From Apostichopus japonicus (lineage: Eukaryota; Echinodermata; Holothuroidea; Aspidochirotida; Stichopodidae): DNA of 64,000 nucleotides. Below are positions 46,190 to 60,175 of this stretch, piece after piece. Each line of letters opens with the position of its first letter. Within the stretch, counting starts at the first letter, position 1. The position numbers and the translations under genes were made by a program. Where the stretch lies: the NCBI RefSeq assembly GCF_037975245.1, contig NC_092564.1, forward strand, positions 28,380,984 to 28,444,983. Direction: 5' to 3'. The notes beneath the pieces were generated by a model. That model worked only from the letters and a program-made list of their open reading frames with translations, was not told the DNA's origin and did no database searches.

Positions 46190-46530
46190 GTAGAGGTCAT
46201 TGGTCATTTGATGTCACCAGTTGCCAAACTATGAAAATCTTGTTAGCAAGGGTACTCGAGAAGTACAGTACTGGGAAACTTGGGCAGCTGGTGCCCCTAA
46301 ATGCTAACTTTCTATGTGTTTGGTTGAGGTCAAATGTCATCTGAAAACATAAACTAGTTGACTTATTAAGTCCAGCTTGCATACACTACATGCATGGAAT
46401 GTAAATAGCCCTTTGCTGAGTTATAAGTTGCCTTGGTTAGTGGTGTGGGTCAAAGGTCATATGAGGTCACCGGTGGTCAAAGTATGTAAACTTTGAAACG
46501 ACTCATTTAGTACAGTGAATCTTACAGTTG
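46190..46530. repeat. GGTCA-rich repeat relics containing a DR1-type motif
   Basis: Two diverged units of the repeat seen at 11200-11515, in the opposite orientation: GGTCATTTGATGTCACCAG near 46198 and GGTCATATGAGGTCACCGG near 46456. At 46447-46459 the sequence GGGTCAAAGGTCA is a direct repeat of nuclear-receptor half-sites spaced by one base. Confidence 0.6.
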
Positions 46531-47589
46531 AGTGGTAGGTATCCCTTGGTGAGAAATTTGTATTTGTTGCCATCATTTGTTTGTGGGAACTAATGCTTTC
46601 ATGTTCATAGGACTGAAACACCACACATCATGCTTTGTTTGAATAAGGACATGTTAAAGATGATCTGAGTGATTTCAAGTTACTTCCAACAAAAAAAAAA
46701 GGGGAGGAGGTGTTGGGTGGGAGGGGGGGAGGGGGAGAGGGATAGAGGGGTAGGCAGTGGAAAGGGTGATTAGATGATTGGAAGGAAAGTGGTTTTGGTA
46801 GTAATTCCTGAGAATATTTCAGAATGAAGTGTATTGGTTCTATCTTGATCAGTATTGTGTTATGGGTCATGTCTACAAATGTTATATACAAACACCTCGG
46901 CAGTAGACCCACCCCTCTGATGTTTTGGAAAATTTGGATCTAACTTCAATCTTCAACAAACTTTCCTCAGTTGTTCTATCAATCATATAGCTGAGGGAAA
47001 TGTTTTAAGTCAAGAAACCACAAAGCCTCTGGGATTTCCAATCACCTGTTGACTTATCCTTTACATAGAATTCTGCTGAGTTAAGAGGTTTAGAAGGAAA
47101 TGTAACTTAGAATGCTTTATTTTTTGGAAAGGGGGTAAAAAGATAAAAAGGACATTGTACCCCTTGTTGTCATAGTATTTTCACATGTTGATTAAGGTTT
47201 TAGACAAAAATAGTACCGTTTGCCAATTTTCCTTTTACTCAACTGGAGCAGTCAAAAACATACTCCTAATCATGTTAAGTGGTTCATTATCAAGAGGCAG
47301 CACTTCAAAATTCAAATTTTGGAGAATCCAAATCTATTGATTTGATTTGAGCTTAAATGAGGTAAGCAGGCAAAGTCGGGTCTGCATGAATGTGTTTTTG
47401 ACATATGTGGTTGATTAAAGCAATAACATCAGACACTGGGGGCAGCTTAAGGGATTTAATCTGTGAATAGGGGGACGGGATAGGGGTAGGGGGATGGGGG
47501 ATGGGGGATAGGGGTGGAAGAGGGAAAGTGGAACATATTGAGGGGGCAAACCACAAACTTACCCTAAACAATCTGAAGCACAATTATAA

Positions 47590-47830
47590 TGTTTACAATA
47601 TTCTTCAACAACAAGGAGACTGAATCTAATTCTAAATTAATAACATTACAATTTTATTGTATCATTAAATGATATAATTTGTTTACAATATTCTTTAACA
47701 ACAAGGACCCTTTTCAAGAACACACATGGAAGTATGGTACTTTTGAAGTTATTGCTTATAAATTAATGACATTAAGATTTTATTGTATAATAAATTAAAT
47801 GATGTTATTTGTTCCATTTGTAATTACTGT
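47590..47830. repeat. local duplication of about 100 bp
   Basis: TTTACAATATTCTTCAACAAC..TTTTATTGTATCATTAAATGAT (from 47591) is repeated with changes from 47683 (TTTACAATATTCTTTAACAAC..TTTTATTGTATAATAAATTAAATGAT split by small indels). Simple tandem duplication in the intron. Confidence 0.75.
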
Positions 47831-50800
47831 GGTAAATGTAACGTTTATTGGTTTGTATACAAGTACTTGAGCCTTCCATGTCTGTGTGCAAAAGTTAATT
47901 TCAAGACTGTTGTTTTTGTCAGTGTGAAAACATATGTTAATTAACAGAATGAATATTGGTAATTAAGATGCTATCATTTTCAAACTGTTCAAGTTGATCA
48001 AAACACATTTAGGAAATTGCTGTCTAAGGTACTATGTAGTGATTTCTATTATCACTCATTTGTAAATATCCTATGACAATTATACATAGAAAACTGCTGA
48101 TGGTCACATTCAAGTGGTCCCCTTACGTGGCTGATGCCTTATGGTTACACTCCATTGGCTCAGGTGTGTTTTTTTTTCCACTGCACAAACCTTGTGAACC
48201 ACTTTTCACAGAAAGTGGTTCTTGGCCCTCAAAACCATAATTTCACTACGCTGTCCCCAGCCTTTGAAAAAATTATATGTAAATCATATGTTATCGACTG
48301 GCTCTTGGCCACTTTTTACAGAGCATAGCTCTGCTACTTGTCCCTAAAACGGAATAATTTATCCTGGATTGCATCCTTAAATGCTGTACAAAATGGTCAA
48401 ATTGCTATTCAATTGCAAAGATGTACAGTAGTTTTAATACACATTATAAATGTAAGCTAGAGAGATTTCAAGACTGCTGCATAAAATGTCAACACTAAAT
48501 TATTCATTGCAAAATGTTGCTGAATGTTGCCAGCTTGTTCTCCAATGAAGCATTTTAGGACTTATGAGAACTCTGGATGTCTTTTCCAAGATTTGTATTT
48601 TTTACAATTCATGATGCTTTGCTTGATTGCTGAAGTATGTTTTGTTTCAGTTTTATGTTGCATTCTGATGCTATTACACAAACACTGGATAGAGGAGCTT
48701 ATTGCAAAGTCTATGACATTTAACAGTCTCACTGAGTGTGCACATATGATAGCTTTTCATTGTAATACGCAAGAACTGCTTTAGATGCCATTTGACAGAC
48801 TACAATTTATAAGAAGCCAATCCTAATACTCTATTATTATGAATAAAGCAGTACTAGGGGTACATATGACCTTCCTGTAGTAGCTTCTGTGATATTATAT
48901 GTGCTAAACACCTCATACACACCCCTACTGTGGTAGTAGTAGTAGTATTACTACTACCACATGGAAGATACTGCCTACCAACTATTAACAGTACTTAGCT
49001 CTGTGTGTTGTCATTGGCCACCTTTTTATCAGCAGTCACTGAAGTAATTGTGTAGTTGAACTGACATCTTCACATGAAGATCATGCATGCATGTATGCAT
49101 GTGGGCAAGCTGATGGTTAAGGACTACATACTGCTACTACTTGAAGAGAGGAACCACCCCATGGAATTGCTGTTTCCTGTTTGCCACAGGAAGGTTGCAT
49201 TCTCTGTCACTTCCTAAGTCCAATAGTTCACTCAAAATGAAGTTGGGATTAATAAAGAAATCCCATTAGTGTGCTCTGACAGTCTTTGGCTGTTATTGGT
49301 GAAAGTTTAGGCTTTGCATCGGGATTACTCCCAGGAAGGGCTACTGTTTTCAAATCTTCTTGCTATTTATAGGACAATTTTGAAAACACAGTATGAAACC
49401 CTAGTGTACAAGTATGTTGTTACCTACTTCATATACATATATATGTAATAAGTTTACCATATATACTGTATTAGAGATAAGTTATTAACCGTCATCTATA
49501 TACAGTACTTACAGAAGTCCATTGATGGATGGAAGATAGAGATTTTAAATCTTACCTTATGTGATCAAATTAAATGTTTTATAGCCGCATTTTGCTTTGG
49601 GTTGTCAAGTGTTACCAAGCTGAATAATTGGACTACCAGAACATTAGCTGTTACACAGATTTAATGTAATGATTTATTATTTTATCGACAAAACCTTGTA
49701 GCTTATGCATGCCTCTTTAAATTTGTTTGGCCTAATTTTGCTTGATTAATGTGACAGATTACATTTCCCTTCCTTATCGTATCCTTTATGTTGGGTGTCT
49801 TGCAAAATCTTCAAACAATATTCAACGCAAAATATTACACTTTAATCTTACGACTCAAACACGCATACTACATATTTAAGGGAACATAATGTTTGATCTG
49901 ATGTTTTTCGTTATTTTTCAATGTATCACTGGTGTGGTTCATAGATGATATATGTCATTTAATGACTGCAAATGACAGTGATAGTGGTTAAAACTAACAG
50001 AAGCGGCTAAACAACGGTAAATTTTGAAAGCATTTTTGAAAAAAAAAAAAACAGTTATTGTAAGAGCTAGACTAAGACTAGATGTGAGTTTAGTAATGAA
50101 TAAGCAACACTAAACAGCGACGGTGTCACAGGTGTAAATCATACAATACTGCTCAAGTTTTAGATTCCAAATTTGAGTTTAAAAAAAACAAATTATAGCC
50201 TAGTTAGAGAGAGCTTGTGAAAATGATGGCAGGTATGTGATACCAAGTGTAGTATTATGTGTGACTATCCTAGGTCTTGCACACTTATTACTGTTGTCAC
50301 TAGTCTGCTAGTTGCTTCGAGGATCAGATATATTCTTTGAGAAAGATGAGCTTCGTTGGTACTGAATATGCATTACAGTACGTTCTCTCATTGGCTTGTT
50401 TAAATTCAGAGGCACGGCGTAACAATACAAGAATGAACTCTGTCTTCAGCGAATACATTTTTGGATACTTTCGATCATTTAATTCTTGGTTAATGAAACG
50501 TTTTTGACAAAATTAGCTTGGTGAAACATCATTTTTCATGGTTCATCAGATAAGCAGCTTGAGCGAAGTTCCATATCTTGAAAACGAACAGTTTTAGGTA
50601 TTTTCTGTTTCGAAACGCACAGAATCACATTTAAGTAAACGCAGTTGAAAGAAACTGTTGAGTGCCTTGCTATTAATTTTAGTCTTGACAAAAGCTGTTT
50701 ACATGTAAAGGGTCTGTTCATGTACAGAGTTTATTGCCAGAATTTACTTCATGAATGCTATTTATGAATTTTCTTTGTTTCATTAATAACAATCTTTTAA

Positions 50801-51097
50801 CGTCAGGATTGGTTACTTTTTCATGCTACACAGTTTTGATTTTACTGTTAGAGCTATGAACTCCTATAAGGGGTACAGTCATATTTTTGTTGTTATATTG
50901 CCTATCATATGTAAATTTAATACCAGACTTTACCAACTCTAGAGTACAGTTTGTGGTTGAAAAAATAAAGGCAAGATGTGCAGGTACATCAGGTGTTCTG
51001 TGGGTGAAGTTACTATTGTGCATTGTATCATGTATAGTACATTCACCTTATTTATACATATTGTCTGAAAATATCTGTGGTAAAGGTAGTTACCAAA
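47831..51097 (+). other. Smad2/3 intron, no element recognised
   Basis: A trinucleotide hairpin GGTAGTAGTAGTAGTATTAC at 48932 and following bases can fold on itself. No gene or transposon end seen. Confidence 0.5.
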
Positions 51098-52365
51098 TGA
51101 GTAAGGATAGTTGATGTAGCTGTACAGTACATAGTAACTTGTAAAGTGTATAGTAATCTTAAAGTGATATAGTAACACCAAATCATGTAACATTACAGTA
51201 TTGGTAAGGATAGTTACTGTAGCTGTACAGTATACTAGTAAAGTGTATCATAGCCTGCAAGTGATATACTGTAGTGACTGCCGTGATGTAGTTAATGTAC
51301 AGTGATATAGTATAAACTAACACCAAATCAAGTAACATGTACTTGTATAGTGTGAATAAGGATAGTTGCTATAACTGTACAGTATATATTTAGTAACTAG
51401 TAAAGTGTACAGTAAAGTGATATAGTAACTGTACAGTGATGTAGTATAAACTAACACTAATCATATAACATATATGTAGTATGGGTAAGGATAGTTACTG
51501 TACTGTACAGTTTATATAGTAACTAGTTATAAAGTGTATAGTAACCTTCAAGTGATATAGTAACTGTACAGTGATGTAGTATAAACTAACACTAATCATA
51601 TAACATATATGTAGTATGGGTAAGGATAGTTACTGTACTGTACAGTTTATATAGTAACTAGTTATAAAGTGTATAGTAACCTTCAAGTGATATAGTAACT
51701 GTACAGTGATGTAGTATAAACTAACACTAATCATATAACATATATGTAGTATGGGTAAGGATAGTTACTGTACTGTACAGTTTATATAGTAACTAGTTAT
51801 AAAGTGTATAGTAACCTTCAAGTGATATAGTATAAACTAACACTAATCATATAACATATATGTAGTATGGGTAAGGATAGTTACTGTACTGTACAGTTTA
51901 TATAGTAACTAGTTATAAAGTGTATAGTAACCTTCAAGTGATATAGTAACTGTACAGTGATACAGTATAAACTAACACTAATCATGTAACATGTATGAAG
52001 TATGGGTAAGGATAGTTACTGTACTGTACAGTTTATATAGTAACTAGTTATAAAGTGTATAGTATCCTTCAAGTAATATAGTAACTGTACAGTGATATAG
52101 TATAAACTAACACTAATCATGTAACATGTATGAAGTATGGGTAAGGATAGTTACTGTACTGTACAGTTTATATAGTAACTAGTTATAAAGTGTATAGTAA
52201 CCTTCAAGTGATATAGTAACTGTACAGTGATACAGTATAAACTAACACTAATCATGTAACATGTATGAAGTATGGGTAAGGATAGTTACTGTACTATACA
52301 GTTTATATAGTAACTAGTTAAGTGTATAGTAACCTTCAAGTGATATAGTAACTGTACAGGTATAG
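51098..52365. repeat. tandem array, about 10 copies of a ~135-bp unit
   Basis: Copies of GGGTAAGGATAGTTACTG occur at 51483, 51618, 51753, 51869, 52003, 52138 and 52273, spaced 135 bp except one 116-bp step; earlier degenerate copies lie near 51098, 51204 and 51356. The unit is full of GTAACTGTACAGTGATATAG-type words, themselves partly palindromic (CTGTACAG). Homogeneous right part, decayed left part. Confidence 0.95.
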
Positions 52366-52545
52366 ATAACTACTGGCCTTACAGTAAACACCTACTTTCA
52401 CTTGTGACAGGTTCCCTGCAATCACAGGATTCCACAGGAAACTATAGTGCTGTTGCAAAGAATGAACAAGCTGCTGGTTTGTTTATAAACAAGTCAGCTG
52501 GACACAGGTTCTGTTTTGTAAACAAGCTCTGGGTATAACGCTGTA

Positions 52546-52573
52546 CACCCAGTACACCATGGTGTACTGGGTG
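52546..52573. repeat. perfect 28-bp palindrome
   Basis: CACCCAGTACACCA followed by its exact reverse complement with no spacer; then a duplicated GGTGGTTATGAT. Confidence 0.95.
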
Positions 52574-53709
52574 GTTATGATGGGTGGTTATGATGGCAGA
52601 GATACACCTTTGCTTACAAACATGCCTTTGGCCATTGGCTTGTTTATAAACTAAATTTTCATTTGCTCATTCTGTACTTAAAGGGCTAAATTCCTGTGGC
52701 TAAGTACCTCATCATAATAATAATAATGTGTTTGTAGGAACCTGTCAAAACCAAAAAAGATGATTTAGACTGTCGTGATAGGCATAGCTTTGTGGGTTCT
52801 CTATAATGGAATAAAACATATGATGGCTTTAACTTGTCTTTGATGGGGATGTTCAGCCATGCCCTAAATCAACAGAGGGCCACATTTATATCGTTCTCAT
52901 CTAGTTTCATTTTAGGCTTCTGCATTGTTGTGAAAACCACTCCTAACTGATAAAGAACTGCTCAGGGAAACAAATTTATATAGAACCAATATACATCTAT
53001 ACTCTAAGCAGGCATCAACAAGTACTGGCCATCTGGAAAGCTGGACTGAAAATCTACTAGTTCGCAAAAATGCAAAATTCACTCACCACTATTATCTCTA
53101 TGTTTAAGTCTCCATACTTATACTATAGTACAAAAATACAAGATTAAAATATCCTCTATAAATTTTAATATAATTAGTTGTAATAACTTTATCTTTAGAG
53201 CATAAAATAATACTGGTAACTTGGAACAGTGTAAAATCAAAACAAATTTGATGTCTAGGTTAGTACTGATTACATTTGTAATTGGAACCTAGGAGTATAG
53301 AACTGAGTACAGTGAGTACAGAGCTTAAAGTTTCCAGCTGTGATGAAATTATGTTATCTTGTGCATGCATCTTTGTGAAGGCCCATCATCCAGCCATCCA
53401 ATGATTCTTTTTTCATTCTTGATTCCAATGGTTAATAGCATCGTGTAAGGTAGACTAGGGTACACATGAGAAGGAGACCACTAGGTACCGTCAGTCATTA
53501 ATACCCAAATGTATATGTTCTGGAGTTATTATTTCCTTGGCAAACCCTACTAGTTTTGCCTAATTTGATTGTACCTGGGACAATTTCAGTTTACTAAAGT
53601 AAGAGATCAGTTTCCCAGGTACTACATGTGATATATTTACTGAGGTCCTCCTCTCTAATACCTGCCTCGATGCTACTATCACGCATACCCATCTACACAG
53701 CCTTTAAAC

Positions 53710-55383
53710 TAGGGTTGGGCGATATTTGCTTTTTAACGTCACGATAAATAGTGAAAAAATTATCGCGATATTTCGATAATTACGATATTTTTTCCTCTAA
53801 CAGAATTAGCGTAAATGTCAAGCTTTGAGTGGACGGAGAAAGAGAGATATACGGAGGGGACATTCAAAGAGAATATCTGAGTTTGTTATGAACTGTTCCC
53901 TTGAAAATAAATAAATAAATAACCACGGAAAATTTTAGTATTTTTTGCGTGTCTGGCGATAAAAAATTCGAAGTTGAGGATTCAAAATACTGAAGACTTT
54001 TGAAATTTAAATTGTCACAAAACTGATGAAATTTTTAAAATGACAAGTTAGAGTAGCTATATTATGTGATAAAATGAAAAGAGATTTAATCTGTCTTACA
54101 ATCTTTAAAAAGTTTAACTTACAAAACTTTCGATACTATGAAACAAACTACGTTCGGTAAAGACCCGTTTCTAGACTGCCTAACAATGAACAGCATGCAC
54201 TATACATACATCAGTTTACAACTGCAGTGTTTACCCCTACTTAAATATCACGGTAGGCTACATATGCTGCGAATTTTCCCAGGTACCTTGCCAAACAACC
54301 CCCCCTGTCTAACACCTGTTTGTTTACATTTTTGGCACGTTTCCAAAAAACTTTTCATGGAGTAAACTATTTTGGCTCCACTCTAGAATTAATTAGGTCA
54401 GTCAATAAAGGATCGGTAAAGTTATGTGAAATATTATCTTAGATGTTCAAGAAAAGTAGGTAAATATCCCCGTAACATTAAGGTAAGTAAAACACACTTC
54501 AAGCCAACCGACTCCTCCGCATGAACAAAACATTCTATTCCCCATGATACACGAGGCACAGTCTATACCATACAGACATAGCACGATATCAAGGCCCCAA
54601 TAGCTACAGTATGGCCATCTTTATGGAAGTAAACCTTTTAATCCCATGTTTTAGGCCACTTGGCATGATTAACTAAATGCTAAATATTGTTTCCATGTCC
54701 TTGTAGAAAACGTCAACTTCGCAAAATACAATTAGTTGTGTTTTTGTTGTTACGTGAGATCCGTAACCGACGAAGTGGTTAGGCTATTTACTATACACTT
54801 AACTATGGTAGGATATTATTTTTCCTTTTTTTGTGGAAATTCTAGAAAATACTTTCTTTTCCCCCCCGCTTAACACCAGATGTGGTCTTATGGTTTATTC
54901 ATAAATGGTTGAACTAGAGCCTTGTTTACATGACATTAGTTGCATTTAACACGATATGCCAGTTTCGTGTGAATTTTTCGAAAGTATTTTGCTCGATCTT
55001 TCGTAAAATTTGAAAGGTGTACCAACTTACTGTTCGTACACAATTGGTAATTTCTCTACTGATTTTCAGAGTTTTTTCCTCTATACAGTCAATGTTGTAA
55101 AGGACGTTTTTTTTTTTACGTAAAGGACGTTTTTTTTTTTACGAAGTTCAAAAGTCAGTAAATGAAGTTGATAAACTTGATTTCTTTTCAACTTTCTTAA
55201 CCATGGAATGCTAGAATAACATTTACACATAAAACGGAAAAAGGATAATCGCATTTTTTTTCCACATTTTATTTCAAATTTCTTTCACAAGAATTTATCG
55301 TCATATGTTCAATCCTCAAAAAATATCGTCTTGAAAAAAAATTATTGCGATAATAATAATTTTCGATATATCGCCCAACCCTA
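53710..55383. mobile_element. non-autonomous hAT-type element, 1674 bp
   Basis: Termini TAGGGTTGGGCGATAT and the same inverted. The octamer CTTTAAAC flanks both ends perfectly (53702-53709 and 55384-55391). Subterminal sequence is rich in ATATCG/CGATA words in opposite orientations at the two ends. No transposase could be recognised; a run of two GTAAAGGACGTTTTTTTTT units is at 55098-55140. Perfect termini and duplication suggest a fairly young insertion into Smad2/3 intron 1. Confidence 0.93.
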
Positions 55384-55499
55384 CTTTAAACTGGTAACAT
55401 TTATTAAAGGTATATCACCAGCATATATGTTGAATGTCAGTGCAAAGTACAGCTATAGAAATAAGCATCTGTTAAAGCAAAAGGATAAGCAGGAGAAAA

Positions 55500-56820
55500 G
55501 AAAGTGTTTTATATTGCAATACAGCTCTATAGAAGGAGACATGAAGAAGAACCAGCCTGGTTGGCTCAGTTGACAGGCCTCTTGAAGCCACTCCTAGAGA
55601 GAGAGGAGGAGAGGAGGTCTCTAAGAAAGAAAGGAAACGATAGGGATGCGGAGACACCAGCATCCACGTCAGTCACAGTAGTAGAACCAGATGTACGTAG
55701 TAGAGAATCTGGAAGATGAGGATGTCCTGGACTGCAGAGCATCAGTGACGACCTCAGGTCTGGAGGACAAGACCCAGGAGGACCTGTTAGGGTTTGATTA
55801 TTATTTGATAGGGTTTCAGAAAGATACACTCCCAGAAGTGTGAAGGAGGAGGAGCCCCCTGCCGGGGGTACAACAGTGCCCACAGAGCTGGTGGCTAGAG
55901 CACCCGATATTTAAAAAAAAAAGTGTGGTTTGGGGAACCAGAAGAGCAGGTATCTAATCGGGCCCAAGTGTAGTGATACCAAGACGACAATGCCTGTGGA
56001 TGCCTGCTGGACAGGTTTGAAACTCTTGCCTGGATAAGGTAAAGTGTTCAGTGATCCCTCAAGAAGCAAAGGAGAAGTTGCAGGCAGAACAGTGATCTTC
56101 GTCGTCTCAGGTGTTCAGGGATCTAGTACGTAGTAATCTGGAGGAAATCCTGGTGGACGTGGATGTGGCAGCCCATTTGGGGGTTTAATTTACATCGGTT
56201 CTCATGCTGGTAGCTGAAGTACTGATGATGTATCATCAGCAGTTACCAGGAGATAAGGCGCAAGTCTCGAGAAATGAGGTGGGGCAGGTCCTCTTGCTTT
56301 CAGGTTGGCAAGATTAACCTATGACCCGTTTACCAGAGTGTCAACAAGATCATTGGTGTCCAGAAGAGAGAATGTGGTCTCTTCGATCAGGTGGCCTTTG
56401 TTTGAGGCAAAATCGAGAATGATGGTGGTTCAGCTTTTGGGAGAAGACCTGTTCGCAGGTAGCTTTCAACAGAGACTGCAGGAGGTTAACAGTAGACAGT
56501 CAGAATTGAGATCAGTTGAAAGGAACAGACCTCAGCCTTATTGATGTAGAGAAACAAGGCCAGCCAGAAATATTGGCATTACTACAAAACACAAGCAGTT
56601 GTAGAGGTATCAGGAGAATAGGGACCACTCTTCCTGTCCTCAGTTTATCTCACCAAAAAGATGGACGGGGGTCATGGCGTCCCATTTTAAATTTGAAACC
56701 CCTGAACAATATCATGTCAAACCAAAAGATTAGGACTGATTATCTGGTTGCTATTAAAAGGGCATGTGGACAGTGAGCATCGACCTCAAAGACACTTACT
56801 GTACTTGCATTATTTCAGTA
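55500..56820 (+). pseudogene. degraded DIRS- or Gypsy-like retrotransposon (gag-like and RT start)
   Basis: A charged gag-like region (PAWLAQLTGLLKPLLE near 55550; EDLFAGSFQQRLQEV near 56445) precedes an RT entry region with KDGRGSWRPILNLKPLN (56650-56708) and, one frame over, W.VSIDLKDTYC (56766-56800), where the family has DLKDAY. These are the first RT blocks of Gypsy/DIRS-type elements, and the preceding charged region resembles DIRS-type gag. Stops and frameshifts throughout. Nothing beyond DLKDTYC remains: the catalytic YxDD, RNase H and recombinase or integrase are missing. Confidence 0.72.
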
Positions 56821-59800
56821 CAGCAGAAGAAGATAAACCGTGCAGGACACTGCTGTAAGGAGTCTGCACTGTAGGACATATCCAACATTATGCCCAATAA
56901 AACAAATGATGAAAAGTTCAGACAGTAGAAAATTTAAATGTCCTTGAAAAGCTCTCAGATAAGTTTGTGACATGGTTTGAAGGTCGTTTTGGGAATGTTG
57001 ACTTAACCAACAACAGACGTTATGTCTGTTACTGTGTAGACGTAAAGGTGTTAAACATTCATGGTTAAAACCTGTGAGCTCTGAAATGCAAATGTGTACA
57101 TTAGGTTGACTGATTAATGATGTAACATTCATGTAACTTATAATGTTATTCCAAACAGATGTGATATATAAGTCAGTGATGAGTTAGATTCTATGCACTA
57201 CAGTATATTCCATATACAGTAGTTAACATTTGGCACATGTTTAATACTCTCTATAATACACATCAGTGGGGGAGGGGGGGGGTGAGGGAGGGGATCTTTT
57301 GTAAGCATTAAGCAATTTTAAACTACTGTACCTAGCAGAGGGGGAAAACCCAAAGCAAAAGTGAAATACAAGGTTATAACAAATTGAAAACTCATCTGCT
57401 TGATTTAATCTGTGCTTTAATTGGTCAAAAACAAGTTCAAATGAGTGAGCATCAATAAGTTTTCGGTTTTCATGGTTATAGATGACAATGAACTTCGACA
57501 GCTTTACATCAGTTACATAAAACAGCTGCACCAGGTGACATATCACATGTTCTGTTGTCTCAGTTCTTCAAATAAGGAGGAGGTGGGGGGGGGGGGGGTT
57601 GGGGGAAGGGATAAACACTAGAACATGTAACAATTACAGACAATAACAGGGCATGCTGGTATGACCATAACAGAAATCGAGACCTTGTAACCTTGATGAT
57701 GGTGCATATCAAAGAGGTCTTGTGCTAATTTTTCAGAGCAATATTATCCATATTATGTATTTATGTTGTCTTTGTGTGTCATTCAATCTAACATGGAGAT
57801 CTAAAACTTGATGATAAAAACGGAGAACATTATTGAGCCTGTATCTTTACTGCCTGAATTTAAATGTTTAAGTCAGTGACGTTTATCTGTAAAGCATCAT
57901 GTACTTGATAACGTTGGCATCGGTTGGAAACCTATAAAGAATTCTTGATCATGTTGTTACCATGGAGCATTTAATGGATAGTACATAATATGGAAATTTG
58001 TTGAGTTGAGGGGGAGAAATGAATAAAAATGTTTAATGTAGGATGCTATTCCCTAAATGACAGAGGGCATGTAATGTTTGTTTATCATCAATATCCCAAC
58101 AAACTGGTGGTAAATCCCTGTGGTGGATTTTGATGCCTACTGTATGTACCATTACTTGAAATATATTTACCTGGCCTATTAACCCCGAATTTGATCAGAG
58201 TAGCTGCTGTTGATTCCTAGTCTTTATACCCACTGTGTTAGCATGTATACTAGCTATAGGTGATAGGTCTGTTAGCTGACTGATAATAATACCCACTGAC
58301 AACTTTCTGGTTTCCTGGAAACTTCCTACCAGAAATTTTCACTAGCTGTAAAGGTACACCCACTCATTAGTCACAGTTGCAATCGCAATTTGCTATACAT
58401 TAAGAACAGCATAGGGGTGTCGTCATAGGCTTGCATGTACTACAATGCACACATATATATGTATGAATAATGTGCATGTTGACACAGAGACTCTTGATAA
58501 GCTTGGGTGATTATTAAGTAAAGACAAACCTAGATAGCATATATCAAGAGATATTGTGCCTGAAAATCCAATCTTATGTATAAGTGAAACAAGTTTAAAC
58601 TTGAATGAAGGGCACAGTATTCAGTTTCGTCTTGAGGTGGAACTGTTGAAACTTCCAACTGGTTTAACTCTAGTTACGTTTCTATGCAGATTGTGTTATT
58701 GTTAGAATTTGGAAACAATCTTGTGGTGCAGTTTATAGTAGTAAGTACAGTAATAAGCATTGTAAAGTGCTTTCATATGCAGAGAAAATACATGTGCCTA
58801 TGTGCTTGAAATATCAATATTTATACCCATTTTATAACATTCTTCCTGGAAAGCCGATAAAGCCCATCAGAACAATTAACCAATGACACAGTGAGGTAAT
58901 AAAGCTTCATATCCACATTGAGGATAAATATGGTTGTTACCTCCTGAGCGTAGCTGAAGTAAATTGTTGTCATAGCAGCCACAGATAATCGAGAGATGTC
59001 GGCCGAAAGTATTTCAGACCTAGTCAAACTACAGCATTGGATTGACTAGTTACATTGACCTGGTTGGAAAGATATTTCACTTTTACATTGAATTAAATGG
59101 GATCAGAAAGTTCCTAGCATTTTAAGCTCGGATTAAAAGACATTGAACTGTACCATCATTCTTAAATGTTGTTAAAGGAGAAACATACCCAACCATGATT
59201 GTCAGTGGTATGTGATAAATATAACTGTCAGTGACATCTTCTTAAAGCTAAGGAAAATCTTGGTTTCATTTGAAAGATACCACAGATTTCATGTTTCTTC
59301 AGATACAAGGCTGAAGACTTGATCAAGTCCAAACATGACATCATTGAGCCACATGTTCTTCATTTGTCTTTGTTAATTTTTTATTTATTTATAACAATGT
59401 TTATCTTATGCAATGGAGATATGAATGCTTTTCACATAACATTGGTTTCAGTGTCAACCCTGTTCCACATTCTACCTTGAAAATATGAAAGAAAAACAGA
59501 AAGTAAAAGATTTCAGATCCTAGTGGACCTTTGTTTTCACGACTTGTGAAAGACAGCATTGTTTTATATATAATGTGTGAGGTCTCTCTCTTGACTGTAC
59601 TGATTGTGCAAATTTATTAAGCCTTCTGGCTGTCTAACTGTAATTCTTCTGCAAGACTGAACAGTGCTAGTAGCACTGCCTTTGTTTATCTGCATGTTTA
59701 TTAGAAGAGACCGTTGTTTATATATTTTGTCACTTCCAAATTGCGTGTGAAGTACATTGGATTTTGTTGGTACATTGCTGAAGTCATTCCAAACCTAGAG

Positions 59801-59834
59801 CTATATATATACAGCAGGATGTTGGTGAATATAC
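56821..59834 (+). other. Smad2/3 intron, no element recognised
   Basis: G-rich tracts at 57267-57292 and 57581-57610. No gene supported. Confidence 0.5.
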
Positions 59835-60175
59835 CTGAGTTTCATGTCAAACCTAAGAATATACAATGGGACATATCATGGGATTATCCCTGAATTCTAT
59901 GTCAAACCTAAGTATATATACAATGGGACATATCATGGGATTATCTCTGAATTCCATGTCAAACCTAAGTATCTATAATCTAAGGATATATCATCGAAGT
60001 ATGCCTGAATTCCATGACAAACCTTAGTATATATGGGACACATATTGGGATTCTCCCTGAATTCCATGTCAAACCTAAGTATATACAATCTAAGGATATA
60101 TCATGGAAGTATGCCTGAATTCCATGTCAAACCTAAGTATATACATTCTAACAAATATATTGGGATTTGGGAATA
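59835..60175. repeat. minisatellite, 6 copies of a ~57-bp unit
   Basis: Units start with CTGAATTCCATGTCAAACC or a variant at 59835, 59890, 59947, 60005, 60057 and 60115. Two alternating unit endings (ACATATCATGGGATTATC and GATATATCATGGAAGTATGC) suggest a higher-order arrangement. Confidence 0.9.
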
